The position numbers and the translations under genes were made by a program. This document shows positions 1 through 13,429 of a stretch of 64,000 nucleotides of DNA, one piece after another. How positions within the stretch are numbered: position 1 is the first letter of the stretch; the number at the start of each line of letters is the position of its first letter. The DNA comes from Trichostrongylus colubriformis (Eukaryota > Nematoda > Chromadorea > Rhabditida > Trichostrongylidae), in contig OZ022256.1 in assembly GCA_963978905.1 (NCBI GenBank), forward strand, positions 29,103,426 through 29,167,425, written 5' to 3'. The notes beneath the pieces were generated by a model, which saw nothing but the letters and a program-made list of their open reading frames with translations, did no database searches and was not told where the DNA came from.

Positions 1-251
1 AGAGCCAAAGAATCTAGCGCAAAAGCTCGGCCCCGCCCACCTTAGTCGGGGGTGTGCTGCAAGTGTTCCGGTGCCTACTGTGGGGTAGTCACTCAGTAGT
101 GGGTTCACTTCACGAGGCGATTGCTTTAGTGCCAATTTCAAGATCTTGGCTAGTAGCTGGTCTACCTATGTCAAAGATAAGAGTCCAAGAGTAAAGGCAG
201 ACCCCGGCTGGGGTGAGCGGGGCCGAGCTGTTGCGCTGATTCTTTGGCTCT
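1..251. repeat. Inverted-repeat element at the window start
   Basis: AGAGCCAAAGAATCTAGCGC at position 1 pairs with GCGCTGATTCTTTGGCTCT ending at 251; arms of about 40 bp continue with AGCTCGGCCCCGCCCACC. The outer edge may lie before the window. Confidence 0.75.
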
Positions 252-3200
252 GCACGCTCCAGAAACTGACACCCACGCCTCGGTAAAGGTGCAGCCTACG
301 TGGCTTGGGTCGAACTAGCCATCCACGGCAGGAGATGTGATATCCTGATAATCCTGGAATGTGCCTTTGAACCATTCGGAAGAAATTTCTCGGCTATACA
401 GAATGACATGCATTATTTTTCTGTCGGTCTTAGTAGTCGATTCCCAGATTGGCGAAGGGGTAGGTCTATTCGACAAAATTTGACCAAGCCGACAATTAAC
501 TGAAACTTTAACTTACGCACCGGAAAAAACAACTAATCATGTACCTTAAACTTATCACCGACCTCTTCTGCAATTTTCACTCATTTGTTGATCAAGGGGT
601 CGCGTCGTTCTTTTTCCAAATTGGTATTTCCGCCACAACTCTGCGATTTATGACAATTTCTTCGAATCGAGGTAAGAAATATTTCTGACCGGAACGCTAA
701 AAAAGTGGAAATGTTAAGAAGAGATAGTGAGTAGGGATGAGGAAATATCACTGACCGGATCCCTTAATTTTCTAATTATAAAGTAAACTGTTAGAAATCA
801 AAAATGGGCCCCTTTTACGTGGCTTTAAAGTCCAATCTGATGCAGCCGAAACAAAACGAAACGTCACTTCGATAGAGAAAAAAAGTCTCCAAATGGTTCA
901 TAAAACGAAGTAGCGAGGAATTTGGAAGAAAAGATTCAATTTTGAGTAAACGTGAGTGCTTTTGAAAAAAAGATATTAGAAAAAGAACGACGCGACTTCT
1001 CGATCAACCAATTTACGTAATAAGCAGGACAGGCCGGGGCCAAGTAGGGGACACATGACTGGTTGATTTTCTTGAAATGAAATATAGTAGTGTTTTGATA
1101 ATTGCCGGATTGACCTATTTTTGTCGGCTAACCTGGAAATCGGCCCCATTCTAATATACTCGAAAACTGAGTATCTCGTTTTGTAGAGCAGTAAAATCTC
1201 TTCCGAATGATATACGACCTGTTGCACAAATTTGTAAATTTATAGGAAATTTTCCTTTGAAAAAACGATATTACTTCTGGAATATTCCGATATATAATGA
1301 ATAACGTTGCTTTCTGTGGAAAAGAATTATCCGTATAAATGAGACAGCGAAAGATGGGGCTAAGAACCTTTAGAGGCGAGCAGCGATTACAGGACGCTTG
1401 GACTATTCAGCACGGCACAAGAAGAGTCAGTTCGGCACTATTTGATTGCTGCGTAACATGATTTATTCAAAGTTTTTCTCCAGGAGGGACGTCACATTCT
1501 CGTGCAGTAAGAAGAATCGGCTGCAACGTAGTCTATTTTCCCCTACATAGGAGACGCCAGAAACCATTAAGGAGGCAGAGTGAAGGAAAAGGCTGACGAT
1601 GTCATGCTTGAAGTAGGTTGAATACCCAATTCAGCAGAAGAGCGTCATTTCGCAGTGGGTGTAGTGCACACACAGGGACTTGCGGGGGGGGGGGGTCGCT
1701 GACTCGCCTTCCTAAGAGTAAGTCCGATAGGCGTAGGCGAATCTCTGCGTGCTGGTCGCGTGGCTTGGAATTGAATCCTGGGCCCATGCGGCTGGTAGGG
1801 GACCGCCATTTATATGTACCTATTGCTGTCAGTAACTAATACTACAGCTACATCGAATTCACAAACTTGAGAAGTCAGGCAAGACAACTCATGAAAACGT
1901 AAGCAATTCAGTAACCAACAACGTTGCAACACACAATGGAGGGAGCAAAAAAGCTTTCAGATGTATCCTTCACGAAAGCGGCACTTAATATTCGAGAAGC
2001 CATTGTGAATCTGGCCCAATAGGCAAAGTTATGTTGAAAGTGGTCGCATCGCAAAAAACGATCTCCCAGAATTGAGCCCCAAGAGAGGAGGAAGAGTTGA
2101 AGCAACACTGTGAGCGACCGCAGCTCTTTACAGGGATACCTCGGAAAACACCAGGAAACCTTATCAGGCTGGGCCTCTCAATCAGGCTGCCGAAAACACT
2201 GGGCAATATGCGCAAACAACTGCACATTTTTGCTCATTATAATGCGAAATGCTGCCACTCAAGGAAGACGGGCTGACACATTAAAGATAAGCAGGCAAAT
2301 GCAGAAAAGTCGGAAATGCGAGCAGAGGCTGTGCAGAGGTCAATACACCGATGCCCTCTGCAAACGGCCGCTTCACTTGAGTTAGTTCACGCAAAATGAG
2401 GAGTGGATAAGCAGCATATTATTGAGTGTTCTTTCGACAGTGAGAGATGAGTCTTAGTCTCCTGCTTTTTCCTCTCTTTGGACATGAATTAACAGCCAAA
2501 AAATGCTAGAAAATTTACGGCATTTCTTCGTCGTGGGAGAGAGACGTAGTTTCGTAGACAACCGAGGGAGTTTTCTGAGAAGTATCGCTGGTTATGCAAC
2601 AATCTTGACACAACTCAGGCAACATGTATTAAATTTCAGCTTCTCCTTGGCGTAGCGGCGTTCCACTCTCGCGGTGGTGGATTGAAGAGTTATCTCTTTC
2701 GTACGGGGTTCCTCCGGCGGTTTCCTTGATGTTTGGTCAGAACCGCTAGAGGGATGAGGCGTTTGATGATGTAGTGGATAGAATCCAAAATCTTGAGCCA
2801 CGTTTATGCCTTTGAGGAAGACGATCTGGTCGAAACGTTAGGCCGTAAATAAAGATTCCACCTAACAATCTCGTGGGCAAAACAGAGAAAAATAATCAGG
2901 CAACATGGTTTGGCTGCACGATGTTCTCTGCCATAAGTCAGCCTTGACATCAGGAGTGATCTAGAAGCTAACAATCAAGAAGCCCACCCGTATCGGAACA
3001 AAATTTGGAAAAACAATGATCTTACGGATGAAGTATACCTCGAGCCACAGTCCAACAAAGAATGCATAACAGTTTTATAACAGTGTTTTTAGGGTTTAGA
3101 AAAGAAAAGACTTTTTGAATCGTCATGTATCACCTTCTCTGAAGTGAACAGGCAAGTCTCGAACAGACAAAATACAAAAGGAATTACATTTAAAATCAAA

Positions 3201-4724
3201 AGACATATTACATTCACATATCACAAAGGGAATATAATAATATCCAAAGCGAAAAACCGGAATCATCACGTGAACACATTGAAAGCTGAGCAACTAGCAG
3301 CATTACAGCCACATTAAGCAGAAGTGGAACAGCAGGATTACGGTGCTTTCCCACTCTCGCTTCGTACAGAGATGCTTCGAATTAGCTGTCTTTTCCGAAC
3401 TGCGACTGTCGTTGCAAACACCAAAAAAGGTGTAATTGTCAATCAAACATCGACGAGCATCCACACCACCCAAATGGAGCACATTGAACAATTTTTTCGA
3501 AGTAGGGATTTTCTGGGAAATTCTCCTAATGATCCTGAATGACATAATTAATAGCTGTTGACACATTCTCGACACTCTTTTAGAGGACTGCGGCAAGTGG
3601 GGTGACGTTAAATGAGATACTAATTGATGACGTCCGATACCTAACCAGGGTCCTCGGCTCCAGACGTATTCATAAATCAAGTGGACAGAGCGACTCTTTC
3701 TTCGTTTTCTCAAATGAGGCATAGTGCTTATTAATGAGATAGTGTAGAAACGAGGCAAGCAACTCTTCTCAGGTTTTGGCAAGAGCACTCGAACTGGTTC
3801 AGGTTAGCGAAGTTTGCGGCAACCGTTAACGCACTCCCACTTCCCAAAAGGAACAAGGAAGCACCTGTAAGGCACACTGGCTCAATCCGAAGGTCCTGCC
3901 TTAGACACCTTTTTAGGGATTATGCAGTTTAACAAAAGAAAAGGAGGTTTTGACGGTACATCTGCCTGAGCTGTCCAAAAAGTTGGCGAAAGCTAGTCCT
4001 ATACACGCAATTTTTATCATTCGCAGAAGCCAATTTTTTCTTGTTTCTCCCGGGATATAAGTTCACTAACTGAATGACACGTTACTGTACATACGAAATT
4101 TTGTGATAGCGCTATCCTGACACTCAAATTCCAAATGTCCGATTCGTAATTTTATTGCGTGCAGTACTTTGTGGCAGGACCATTGCCTGTATGCATGTGA
4201 ATCCCACCGCTTTTAGGAGATTAATTTACTCGACCGGTCGGTAAATTTCCTTTTTTTGATGAAGGGGTATCATCCTATATTTAGGGTGTCCCAAAATTAC
4301 TGGCGCTGATGTGTTGCTATATTTTGCTAGCCTCAATGAAGCGAAGGGACAAATCACATTTTTTAGAAATTTGCTCACATTTTATGTGACAAAATGTAGC
4401 AATCCTCCCTTTATGAGCTGTTCCACACGGGCGAGAACACAATCTCAAAATCTCTCTGTGGCCCATTCACGCAAGCTCTCTCACCTATACTTGCCTGATT
4501 CATTCCCAGACCTACTTTATGCGACTACGTAGTAAGACATACAGCTCGACAGCCTTGCTTTCGATTGAGGACTCCGCAAGGAGATTATTGGAATCAAGTT
4601 CTGGCAAATTCGACAAATGTTTCGTGAAGTGATGAATTCGGGCAAATCAATTTACTGGCACTAAAGGGCACATTATGTACCCCGGTATGAGCAGCAAAAT
4701 ATTCCTGCTGCTAAACTGTCTGAC
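252..4724. other. No supported gene
   Basis: No exon set with consistent splice phase was found on either strand. A 161-codon minus ORF (3303-3788) has no recognisable motif. CTGGTCGAAACGTTAGGCC with AATAAAG at 2827-2855 recalls the 3' end of a retroelement (possibly Penelope-like), but no reverse transcriptase is visible. Confidence 0.5.
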
Positions 4725-4727
4725 GGG

Positions 4728-4800
4728 CGGAGGTGGTGTAGTGGTAGGTGGAGCGCAGTTCAAATCCCGCATCACTGCTGGTCCGGGACAATCAGGTCTT
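4728..4800 (+). other. Weak tRNA-like fragment
   Basis: GTGTAGTGGTAGGTGGAG (A-box-like) is followed closely by CAGTTCAAATCCC (B-box-like), but the anticodon arm is missing. Probably a decayed SINE head. Confidence 0.3.
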
Positions 4801-4924
4801 CCTATGGTGTAAAGGTACCAGCTGGCTAACGCACACTACTGTGTTCTATCACGCTTCATAAATGTAATCCATTAATTCTGTTGCGATCAATTGCCACTAC
4901 ATTATTCGAGCTATAAGGAGCTGG

Positions 4925-5300
4925 TTAAAGATAGCATTAGGGATAATATGGTTAATGGAAAATCCCTAAAAGAAGAAATTTACATAGAAACTACGGGCCT
5001 GAGAAGATTATTCGTGGCGAAATCCCAGTCGCCCCCGAGCTGTAGTGACGGCGTAGCGGATAAGACCTGACGCCTTTGATAAGTCCATCCCGCCTCCTGG
5101 GGTCGACTTCACTGAAGAATGACTGAGGTGTAGAGTGATAAGCGTGACAGCAGTATGATACTTATCGTATCGTATTAAAGCCGTATCGATTGAAATGAGG
5201 TGGTGGTTGACATGTAAGCTTTCGAGGTGAAAACGTCCTCCGGTCAGTATCAAAGATTGAAAGGAATGGAACAATTGAATACCCTTAACGCTGCTTTTAG
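4925..5300. mobile_element. Dispersed MITE, copy 1
   Basis: Begins TAAAGATAGCATTAGGG and ends CCCTTAACGCTGCTTTTAG. Nearly the whole length recurs at 39741-40130 (shared GAATGACTGAGGTGTAGAG, CGTATCGTATTAAAGCCGTA and GGTCAGTATCAAAGATTG). Confidence 0.75.
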
Positions 5301-5790
5301 AGGGACTTTCCGCGATTTCATTGAATGGGTTTAAGTGCTGGAATTTAGATTAGAGGTGCTCGAGAATACATCGAGAAAGAAAAATTTGAAAGAAGCTCCC
5401 GAAAATGGCAAAAATAAGCCCTCCTTACATGTGGTCTTGCACGAGATTAAAGCGTGAAAACGAGTCTCTGAATCACTTCCCATTGGATGGTATCATGCAG
5501 ACTTCTGAAATATCATGTGCTTCCCCATGTAAACGTATACTTAACCACTGAAACTTCCTTTATCTTATCTTATCGCAGAATCACAGGTCCAGGTAAATGC
5601 CACGTTGGAGAAAGCTTCGTCCATTGCCATGTGTGGTCGCAGTTGATGGGCGGGGTCGCAGTTGCTTCCCGCGGGCTTAGCGCGACCAGAAAGTCTCTCG
5701 ACGCTGCTCAGGCGGCACAGCTTCGACAGTTACCCGAGGGCTATCTGCTGCGGCAGGGTGAATAGCTGGTGCGATTATCGCGGAAAGTGT

Positions 5791-6277
5791 CTTTAAAGGC
5801 AGCATTAGAGGAAATTCGGACGAAAGTAATAGGAGTAGTGAATCTGGAAATCTAAATGCCTAGTAACAGGACAGTGGAAAAAACGGATGGAAATGGCCGA
5901 AAACCCGAGAAATAGGCCCCCCTCCTCTCGATGGTCCTCAACGAGGACGACCTTTCCGTCGAGAGGCGGATACTCAGAAAGAAATTTCCAATAGCATGGT
6001 GCCAGCTGAAACTGCGGAAGCGCCCTGCAGTACCTACAATCTCACAGCATATCCTTGGCCGCTCCCACCGTAGCCAACCAGGTATTCCGGCGCTTGGAGG
6101 CAGGGTCGATTACCCAAAGACCTCAACCCTTATCCGTTGCGCCGTTTCTACAGCTCAGAGGCGCACTTTTTCATCGGGATTTCGCCACAGATAGCTTTCG
6201 AGGCTCATAGTTTCCATGTGAGTAACTTCGTTCAGGGATTTCTCAATAACCTCATTACCCCTAATGCTGTCTTTAAG
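5791..6277. mobile_element. Dispersed MITE, copy 2
   Basis: Starts CTTTAAAGGCAGCATTAG and ends CTAATGCTGTCTTTAAG, an inverted terminal pair. The right half is inverted relative to 6615-6910 (GGATTTCGCCACAGATAGC is shared); the left half matches the MITE at 16142. Confidence 0.75.
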
Positions 6278-6614
6278 TATGCACATAAGCACTCAAGTTA
6301 CGTCCACTCAAAGAAAACTTACACCGTGAAAATGATGTTGCACTCTATATGGATCACCCTATAAAACTGACAGCGAGCGAAACTCATTGGGTGCGAGACA
6401 ACCATAATAGTCGGTTTTCCAATTAACAAGTGGACACTTTTGTTTAACTTCGGGAGTCGGTGGCAACAAAGGGCGCCGACTGCTCGACGCTGCGTATTAC
6501 CAGCAAGTGATGGACTCGTATATAGTAGATAGACATGATGCTAGCCTTATCCTTATCAGCCATCATTGTGATCCGTTTACTGAGGACGTATAGTGAGCAC
6601 CTCTTACCGTTACT

Positions 6615-6912
6615 CCTTAAAAACAGCATTAGGGGTACTGAGGTTAATGAGAAATCACTGAAAGAAGTCACTTACATGGAAACTGTGAGCCTAAGAAGGC
6701 TATCTGTGGCGAAATCCCGGTGAAAAAGTGCGCCTCCGGTCTGTAGAAACGGCGCAACGGATAAAAACTAACGCCTTTGGATAATCGACCCCGCTTCCAA
6801 GTGACAGAATACCTGGTTGGCTACGATTAGAGCGAACAAGTATATGCTGTGAGATCGTGGGTACAGCAGCGCGCTTTCGCAATCCTGGCTGGCAGCATGC
6901 CATTAGCACCCT
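6615..6912. mobile_element. Dispersed MITE, copy 3 (partial)
   Basis: Starts CCTTAAAAACAGCATTAGGG and runs through GGCTATCTGTGGCGAAATCC and ACCTGGTTGGCTACG. It is an inverted partial copy of the element at 5791-6277. The right end is not sharp. Confidence 0.65.
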
Positions 6913-7044
6913 GCGGTATAATTTTCACTTTGTGGTGCCTCTGAAGGTTCCAGGTATCTTCTACCACATTTAGTTGAGTCCTCAACTGCTATATGAACAA
7001 GAGCTATAAAAATCGGTCATTATGTCGCAAAGGCACTGTACTAA

Positions 7045-8114
7045 CAAGGGAAGGACCCCAGGTCGAAGCGGCCATTTGAAATGAGATACATATGGTCCGA
7101 CGTATTTTCGGACGCTGATCCCGAATCTGTATTCGAAATTTGCAAAACGATTCTCTGAGCGGAGTTATGGAGGTTTTTTTTTTTTTGAAAAAACAGTAGT
7201 ATTATATGGTAGGGTTAGAAGCCCATAGCACGCGAGCCAGACGTTTTTGCGCAAAACCAAGGCGATTTTCGTGTTCAGTGAGTCAAATTACCCCAAGGTA
7301 CAAGTTTTTAGCCAATTCGAGTATTTGATCAAGTTTTGGATAAATTCACGGGCTATCACGGGCTAGCCCATAGAACAAAGGAGAAGTCGTTGATCCCTGC
7401 CTGGGAAATGCTCCTATTTGACGCTTGTTTCGTACACTTAATGCGATGGGCAAATGTAAAAGGTATGTGTAGGCTACCTTATTCAGGTTGCAGGGTTTCC
7501 CGTAGAAGAAAATTCGAAAACTACCACTTTATCCCCTGGCCATCCCCCAATTTTCCGTAGTTGGACCAAAAGTGGATTTGGCTGAAAATTTGCACGAAGG
7601 GGTAATTCGACCCCCTGTGCACGAATATCATAATCTTTTTACGCAACAGCCCTAATTCGTGTAGTACTGGATGCTCTTCGACTTGGTATCCTCCCCCTGT
7701 GAGTAATGTTAGTATAAATAAAGTGGCAGAGTAAATGATGGGTGCAGTAGGTACCAGTACAAGGAAACGTCCAGAAGTGAAAGAAAAGCACTTATTGACA
7801 ATGAAACACAAAATGCATAAAGACCCGCATCGGCGGGGAGCAAACCCACGACCTCTCTCCTGCACTTCCGCAATACTAACATTGAGCCACTGAAACCGTT
7901 GCTAGCTTTGCAACGGCCGTGCTGATGACATAGTGCCTTGCCAATGAGATCCAACGTGAAGCCGTTCATTCAGAAAAGAAAAAAACCTCCATAACTCCGC
8001 TCAGAAAATCATTCTGCAAATATCGGATACAGATTCGAGATCAGCGTCCGAAAACGCGTCGGACCATATGTATCGCATTCCGAATGGCCACTTCGACCTG
8101 GGGTCCTTCCCTTG
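7045..8114. mobile_element. 1.07 kb non-autonomous element with inverted ends of about 130 bp
   Basis: Starts CAAGGGAAGGACCCCAGGTC and ends with the inverted copy; the similarity extends inward to the T-run near 7180 and CCTCCATAACTCCGC near 7985. It contains a tRNA-like segment (7833-7903) and no intact ORF. A diverged relative of the right two thirds lies inverted at about 55377-55990. Confidence 0.8.
7833..7903 (-). other. tRNA-related (SINE-like) sequence
   Basis: On the minus strand GTGGCTCAATGTTAGTA resembles a pol III A box, and GGTCGTGGGTTTGCTCCCC resembles a B box (T-arm), with about 30 nt between them. No proper acceptor stem is visible, so this is a tRNA-derived relic rather than a tRNA gene. 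Confidence 0.5.
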
Positions 8115-11100
8115 TAAGCTCTGATATAGGTGTAATGTACTCAATGTAATGTAGCTTGACATAGTTAATGTAGCTGATATCCTTTTATTGCTCGGTTGAA
8201 CAACAGGGATAACACAAAAATTCCGTTTGATTTTTCGAAATATGGGCTAGGAGACCTCGATCCTTCGTGTCGCATTTGCAAAAACATCCACAAAAACAGT
8301 AGAGTGCCAGAAAGCTTCCAATGACGAGCAACAAGGAAACCATATCGGCTACTTGAAAGACCTCAACTCAACCGCACGTTGGCACGCGCCGCGTTCATTT
8401 GGCCGCGGTTGCTAGAGTGACGTGGCTACTCTAAAATCCCGTTCACTGCAGATATGAACGCGGCCTAATTGTTAGAGTAATGGACTTACAGGGAACGTCA
8501 GGCGTGTACGCGGATCAGAGTAGTGTGATAATCTTGCATTTTTCTGGTTTTCACTTCTTCAACTTTACACGCCTACTTATGCCAGGTGACCACATTTTCC
8601 TTTTCAGCTTGTCATGGTGACATTAATCATGCGATCCGGCAAATTTAGTGATCCTGCTTTATCCGAGCGCGTAAGGGCTCGTAGAGCATAACACCGACAT
8701 TTTCGTGCTGAATAAGTACAATATTCGCAGTACTCGTGTTTAGGGTGTCAATCTATCCTTGCGATCAGACTTCTATGCAAATCCGGATTTTGATTCGAAC
8801 ACCGAAAAAGGCGAATTGGCCACGGTTTGCGTTGCTTCCTATACAAAACAATGGCCTATACTTTCGATTAATGTTAATGGAGTATGCGTCAGCAGAGGGG
8901 CTAATCATTATGAATCACTAAACATCAAGCAGTAGCAATATTCGGAGACTTCTGACAAATCATAAAGTCGCTTCTTCCGTTGAACGTGTGGGCAACGGTA
9001 CTCCAATGCACGGTCGAAATACTCTAATGTAGGTCAAGCGCGACCCCCTGATTGTTAATATCGTGCCAGATTTGGGCGAGAACACCCTAATTAGCGCTCT
9101 AGCGCCTCGTTCGCGCTATGAACGCCGGCATTCCTCAAAAATTTGAGTTGCCATATTTGCAACACACAGGGGTAAGCTGATATGCTAGAGGTAACTACTT
9201 CATATCCAAGTATTTATACCCCAAAACTATAAACTCCAGATTTTTAAACCTTTCCTTGGTAGGGATGGAACCATCAACCCCTTTTCTGTCATTCGGATTG
9301 GGGTAAATGACATTTCTCATGCTCGGAAAGGGTTAACTATACAGTGGTTCATCTATACGGTGGTCTGTATAAGGTAGTTTATCTATCTCAGAGCTCAGTA
9401 CTGTCCAGACTCCACCTGGACTCGCTTCTTGATTAGGTAAAATATTTGTGGAGCACTTCTTTTGATTATGACTTCCAGTCACTTGAGTAGCAGACCGTAT
9501 TTGACGAAGGCGTTTTCAGTGGTCAAGTTTGCTGCGACACTCATGTTATAGCTTCGCTCCGATATCTTGCGAGATGCTATGTGAGGTCTAACATTGAAAG
9601 TATTATCGGCTGAGTCTGTTCTTGTGTGTTTGTGCATGTTCATTTCACCGGATATTCATACCTAGAATCGCAGTACTGCGGATGAGTGGGGTTAAGCAGG
9701 ATAATCGATGGTGGGTTATAGAAACTGATAGTAGCCGATAAAGACTGACTGAGACCAAGCCAGACTGATATGACTTCCGTCACACATTTCAATACCTTGG
9801 AACTTATATCAGTCCGGATCGTATGCTGTCAATGTTCCCGTGGCATCTTACCCTAAAGCGCAGTGAGGATCCGCGCCCTACTGTCAACTCAAAGAAAACG
9901 TAATTTTCACTAGCCTGCCTTCTCCTCCGTAAGCCTTCATGGATTGTCTTCACTCCCGCTATGTAGCCACATATGCCCTCTTCCCACCTTTCGCAAATCC
10001 TATGAGTGTCAACATTCAAGGATTAACACGAAAATCGCAAGAAATTCAATGACAGTTACTACTTAACGCTCTTTACCAGTCTTTATTGGTTGTTGTAGTA
10101 ATGACCCCGACGTTCCGAAGCCCCTTACCAGTCGCTCCACTTGTTATCAATACTTGTCATCCACAACCGAGTTCATGTGCCACATTCCACATCATCTCGA
10201 AGATAGAAACACAAAAACACACCCACATTAGAAATGTGCATAAACCCTGTTTTTTTTTTAAATTTTAACAAGTATCAGTTACAAAGAAGTCCAGAGCATA
10301 CTCGATTTATATGTATGAGACAGTCTCGTTCTGTTGAAGCAAGGATAGGCTGAATTTAAAAATCCTTCATATGAAAACAGAAGTCTTACAAGTGTCTTTA
10401 AGATTTAGCATTTACAGCACCACGATATTGTATAGTCGCCAGGTATTCCACTGATGTGCTTTTTGTATGCTTGTAATGATTGCTCTCTCTGAATAAATCT
10501 TCCGGAAATTTTCATTCCCAAAATTCTTTCTCTTCACAAAAGATGAGTCATCAAAACAATGAAAAGAAAAAATGAGTCAAATGAGTCAACAAAAAAGTCC
10601 TGAGACATAGGTCTACGGTCAGTACATGCGTTCTTAGCAATCCGATCAGTGGTGACGCCTGTCCGAATTCGTCTGCCTCATCCGTGCTAACATTATAAGA
10701 GAACAGAAAACAGAGGAGTAGAGGTGAAAGAGGGGGAGAACAAAAACTGTAAAGAAGGAATAGAAGGGGGAATGGAAAAAGAGGGTAAAAAAGTAAAAAA
10801 AGAAGGGGAATAAAAGAAGGGCAACAAGAGCATTGATCCATTTCGCCTCTTCATCAAACGAGTCAAGGATAACATCAATCCCGATGCTCTTCAGTGATTA
10901 GGATTGATATTAACTCAAGTATGTAACAGGTAAGGTTACATGAAAATATTTGTTATTCGATGAACAATATAAGTACACAAGGTCAAAAAGGTAAGAGCAT
11001 ATGGTCCTAAAGATTTAAAATACAAACTGTGTTCGTAATTCTATGCTTGTCTATGTTTTACTATTTTGAGTGAAAAAGAAGGCGGAATTCCTCGAAATGT

Positions 11101-11298
11101 TGGAGATGTTAGGAAATTGCCTAATTCAGTAACATTCTCATATTCTATATTATCATTAAGACCGAAAGGATTCGGTGTCATAAGAAAATTGACCCAAAAA
11201 AGTTCTTCTTCCTGGGAGAATTAGTTTATCGTTAGTTTCAAGAGCATTCGAAATGATTACTGTGATACGTTGGACACTACGTAGGATCATATGCTGGA
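8115..11298. other. No supported gene
   Basis: Only short shadow ORFs. GGCCGCGTTCAT-like inverted pieces occur at 8385-8475. A purine-rich tract at 10690-10820 creates a spurious Leu/Phe/Pro-rich minus ORF. Confidence 0.5.
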
Positions 11299-11363
11299 CC
11301 TCGCACAAAGTTTTTGTAGTGTCCAGTATATCATATTGGACACTACAAAAATTTTGTGCGAGG
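11299..11363. repeat. 65 bp near-perfect palindrome
   Basis: CCTCGCACAAAGTTTTTGTA at the left pairs with TACAAAAATTTTGTGCGAGG at the right around a short loop. A further copy of TGGACACTAC lies just upstream at 11271. Confidence 0.85.
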
Positions 11364-12109
11364 GAGTATTTACCTTTCGATTAAATATCTTCCTTGAGTG
11401 TTCTGTTACTTTAATTTTATTTTTGCATTAGTATTTCCTACATATTGAATCCCAAATTTATCACAAGTTAAGCAGTATATAACGTTGCTACTGTTATATT
11501 TAGTGTTGGTACATATTTATGTATAAATATTCATATGTAACATATGTAACATATGATGATGTTACTTTTATTGGTTATATTGCAAATTCGACAATCATTA
11601 CCACAAGCACAATCCACATTATTACTGCCAAATAACCTCACCTTTACGAAGCTTACCAGTTAAGCAGTAATAATTGGAAGCTGCTATAGCATTTTTCGAC
11701 CGTTGAATACGAGTAAGTGGGTGGTCGAACCCCCATACAAGGTACAATATACTCAAGATGTTTGACAAGGCTGCTGCCAGGGGTAGGCACTCCCTGGATC
11801 TCCGGTAGGATCGACCAATGCTGGATGCGCCGAAAACTGGTCCCATAACGCTCTTTGACTTTCAAATTTCTATTTTTTGTAAGAGGTATAGCTCTAATTC
11901 TCTTATGTGTAACAGCTACAGTGATAACAGCTGATTTTTTAAAAATTCTTAAAATTAATTTTTTAATTTAATTTTGTTTTTTTTCTTTGACTTTTTTCCA
12001 ATTAACCATTTTTTAAAATTCAGAGTATATGATACAATATAAATTTAACATACATAATAAATTATATGGAATAAATCTTAAGTTGTACCGAAAGTCTTGT
12101 AGGTTTCTT
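11364..12109. other. AT-rich stretch without a supported gene
   Basis: Only short minus-strand ORFs (11622-11865), without motifs. It ends near the 3' edge of the split mariner. TTAAGTTGTACCGAAAGTC near 12078 may be that element's terminus, but its partner was not found. Confidence 0.4.
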
Positions 12110-12370
12110 TCGATCATCACTTTTGCATTATTATTCATTCCAAAGATCGACAAATAGTCAACAACGTATTCACCAATGTTATCGACGACACTCTGCTACC
12201 ACATAGGTAGATAGTTGATTCTCTCCTCCAAGAACTCTAGGTGTTGAGAGCGGAAGAACTTAGGGACGAACTTTGCAAGCAAGTCAGAATCAAAGAATTT
12301 TCTCTTGGCTAGGAAGAATTTCAGAGGATCGGAAAGGTGATAGTCAGAAAAGGCAATGTCTAGAAAGTAC
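12110..12370 (-). pseudogene. Mariner transposase, C-terminal part (split by insertion)
   Basis: Minus-strand reading gives FLDIAFSDYHL, then LKFFLAKRKFFDSDLLAKF and VVDNIGEYVVD. These match the mariner consensus around the third catalytic Asp (DLAPSDYHL) and the C-terminus. A stop follows YLPMW, so it is inactive. The other part lies beyond the transposon at 17572. Confidence 0.8.
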
Positions 12371-13401
12371 TACAATACCGCTCACGTCCGGTGAATAATC
12401 TTCGCCTCGCGACGGAATAATCGCGAACAAACCGTCGCATCGTCATAACATCGTTCAAAGTGGATAAAATGGAAAGTTTTAGGAGCGCTGGATTCGTCTC
12501 AATACGACGAGTTCAGTAGTGTATGAATAGTCAAGTTTTGCTGAGTAGTTATCTGGAAAATTGCGCGATAACGCGTTTTTGGGTTTTTTGCTATGAATCG
12601 ATTGACTATTGATTTTTTATCGAATTTGTGTACATTATCGGAATTAGCTCTTCGAGCTCTACGAGAAAGTAGTACAAGTTTTCGATTTCGTTAAATTCGG
12701 CTCCAAGCCACTTTCACGTTTTGAGAAGTTTGATCGAAATTTTCGTCGAAACCTGATAAGCTGGCGATGAAAATTTTTACAGTCTTAATTTAGGCTCACA
12801 GATGTGCAGGAATTTCAAAACTTCGGTCATTTCGGATCAGCCCCTGTTCCTTGCTGTGGCCCTAAACAGCGCCCCGTGTATATACTGTTGAAAAAAGCAT
12901 CTTTCAACTCATTTCCAGACCCAGATTGGCCGATGAAATGCACGCCGTTCGTTTCAACAGGGAAAATGCTACGGAATGACTGATGCAAATCCTTGTGATG
13001 ATAAATTTGTTATTTTCTCATTTCCGGCCTTTTCCTTCTGCTGCTCGCCGTCTCGATTTCCTATCGGTGATTCACGTGCACGGCCGTGGGCCACTATCGA
13101 TGGGTCACTGCACTATTCACGTGTGCGACCGTGGTAAAGCGCTCAGCGCTCGCGATGGCGTCAAACAATACGCAGAATCATGATTTCTATACGAGTAGTA
13201 TTTCCAAATAAGAGTAATATGGAGCTCGCACAGTTGACTTTAGTAATCATCATGAAGACTGACTCGTTACGACAAGTACTCTGTGGATTTATCACGTAAA
13301 CGTTTGCACATCGTAGTGTTCGTGGTGTCAGTGTACTCAATGCAAAAATCGTTTATTGAAATAAGAATTCACCATTGCTAACTTCGTATAATACACCAAT
13401 T
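12371..13401 (+). repeat. Left inverted arm of the Tc1-type element
   Basis: Matches the reverse complement of 16688-17571. The inner edge reads ACTTCGTATAATACACCAATT. About 140 bp near 12973-13108 has no counterpart in the right arm, so it is either an insertion here or a loss there. Confidence 0.88.
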
Positions 13402-13429
13402 CAAGCAAAACTGTACAAGCAAAAAGTGA

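Noticed and set aside
3303..3788. 161-codon minus ORF
   Set aside because: No domain, no signal peptide and no splice partners.
10551..10878. Leu/Phe/Pro-rich minus ORFs
   Set aside because: Produced by a purine-rich low-complexity tract.
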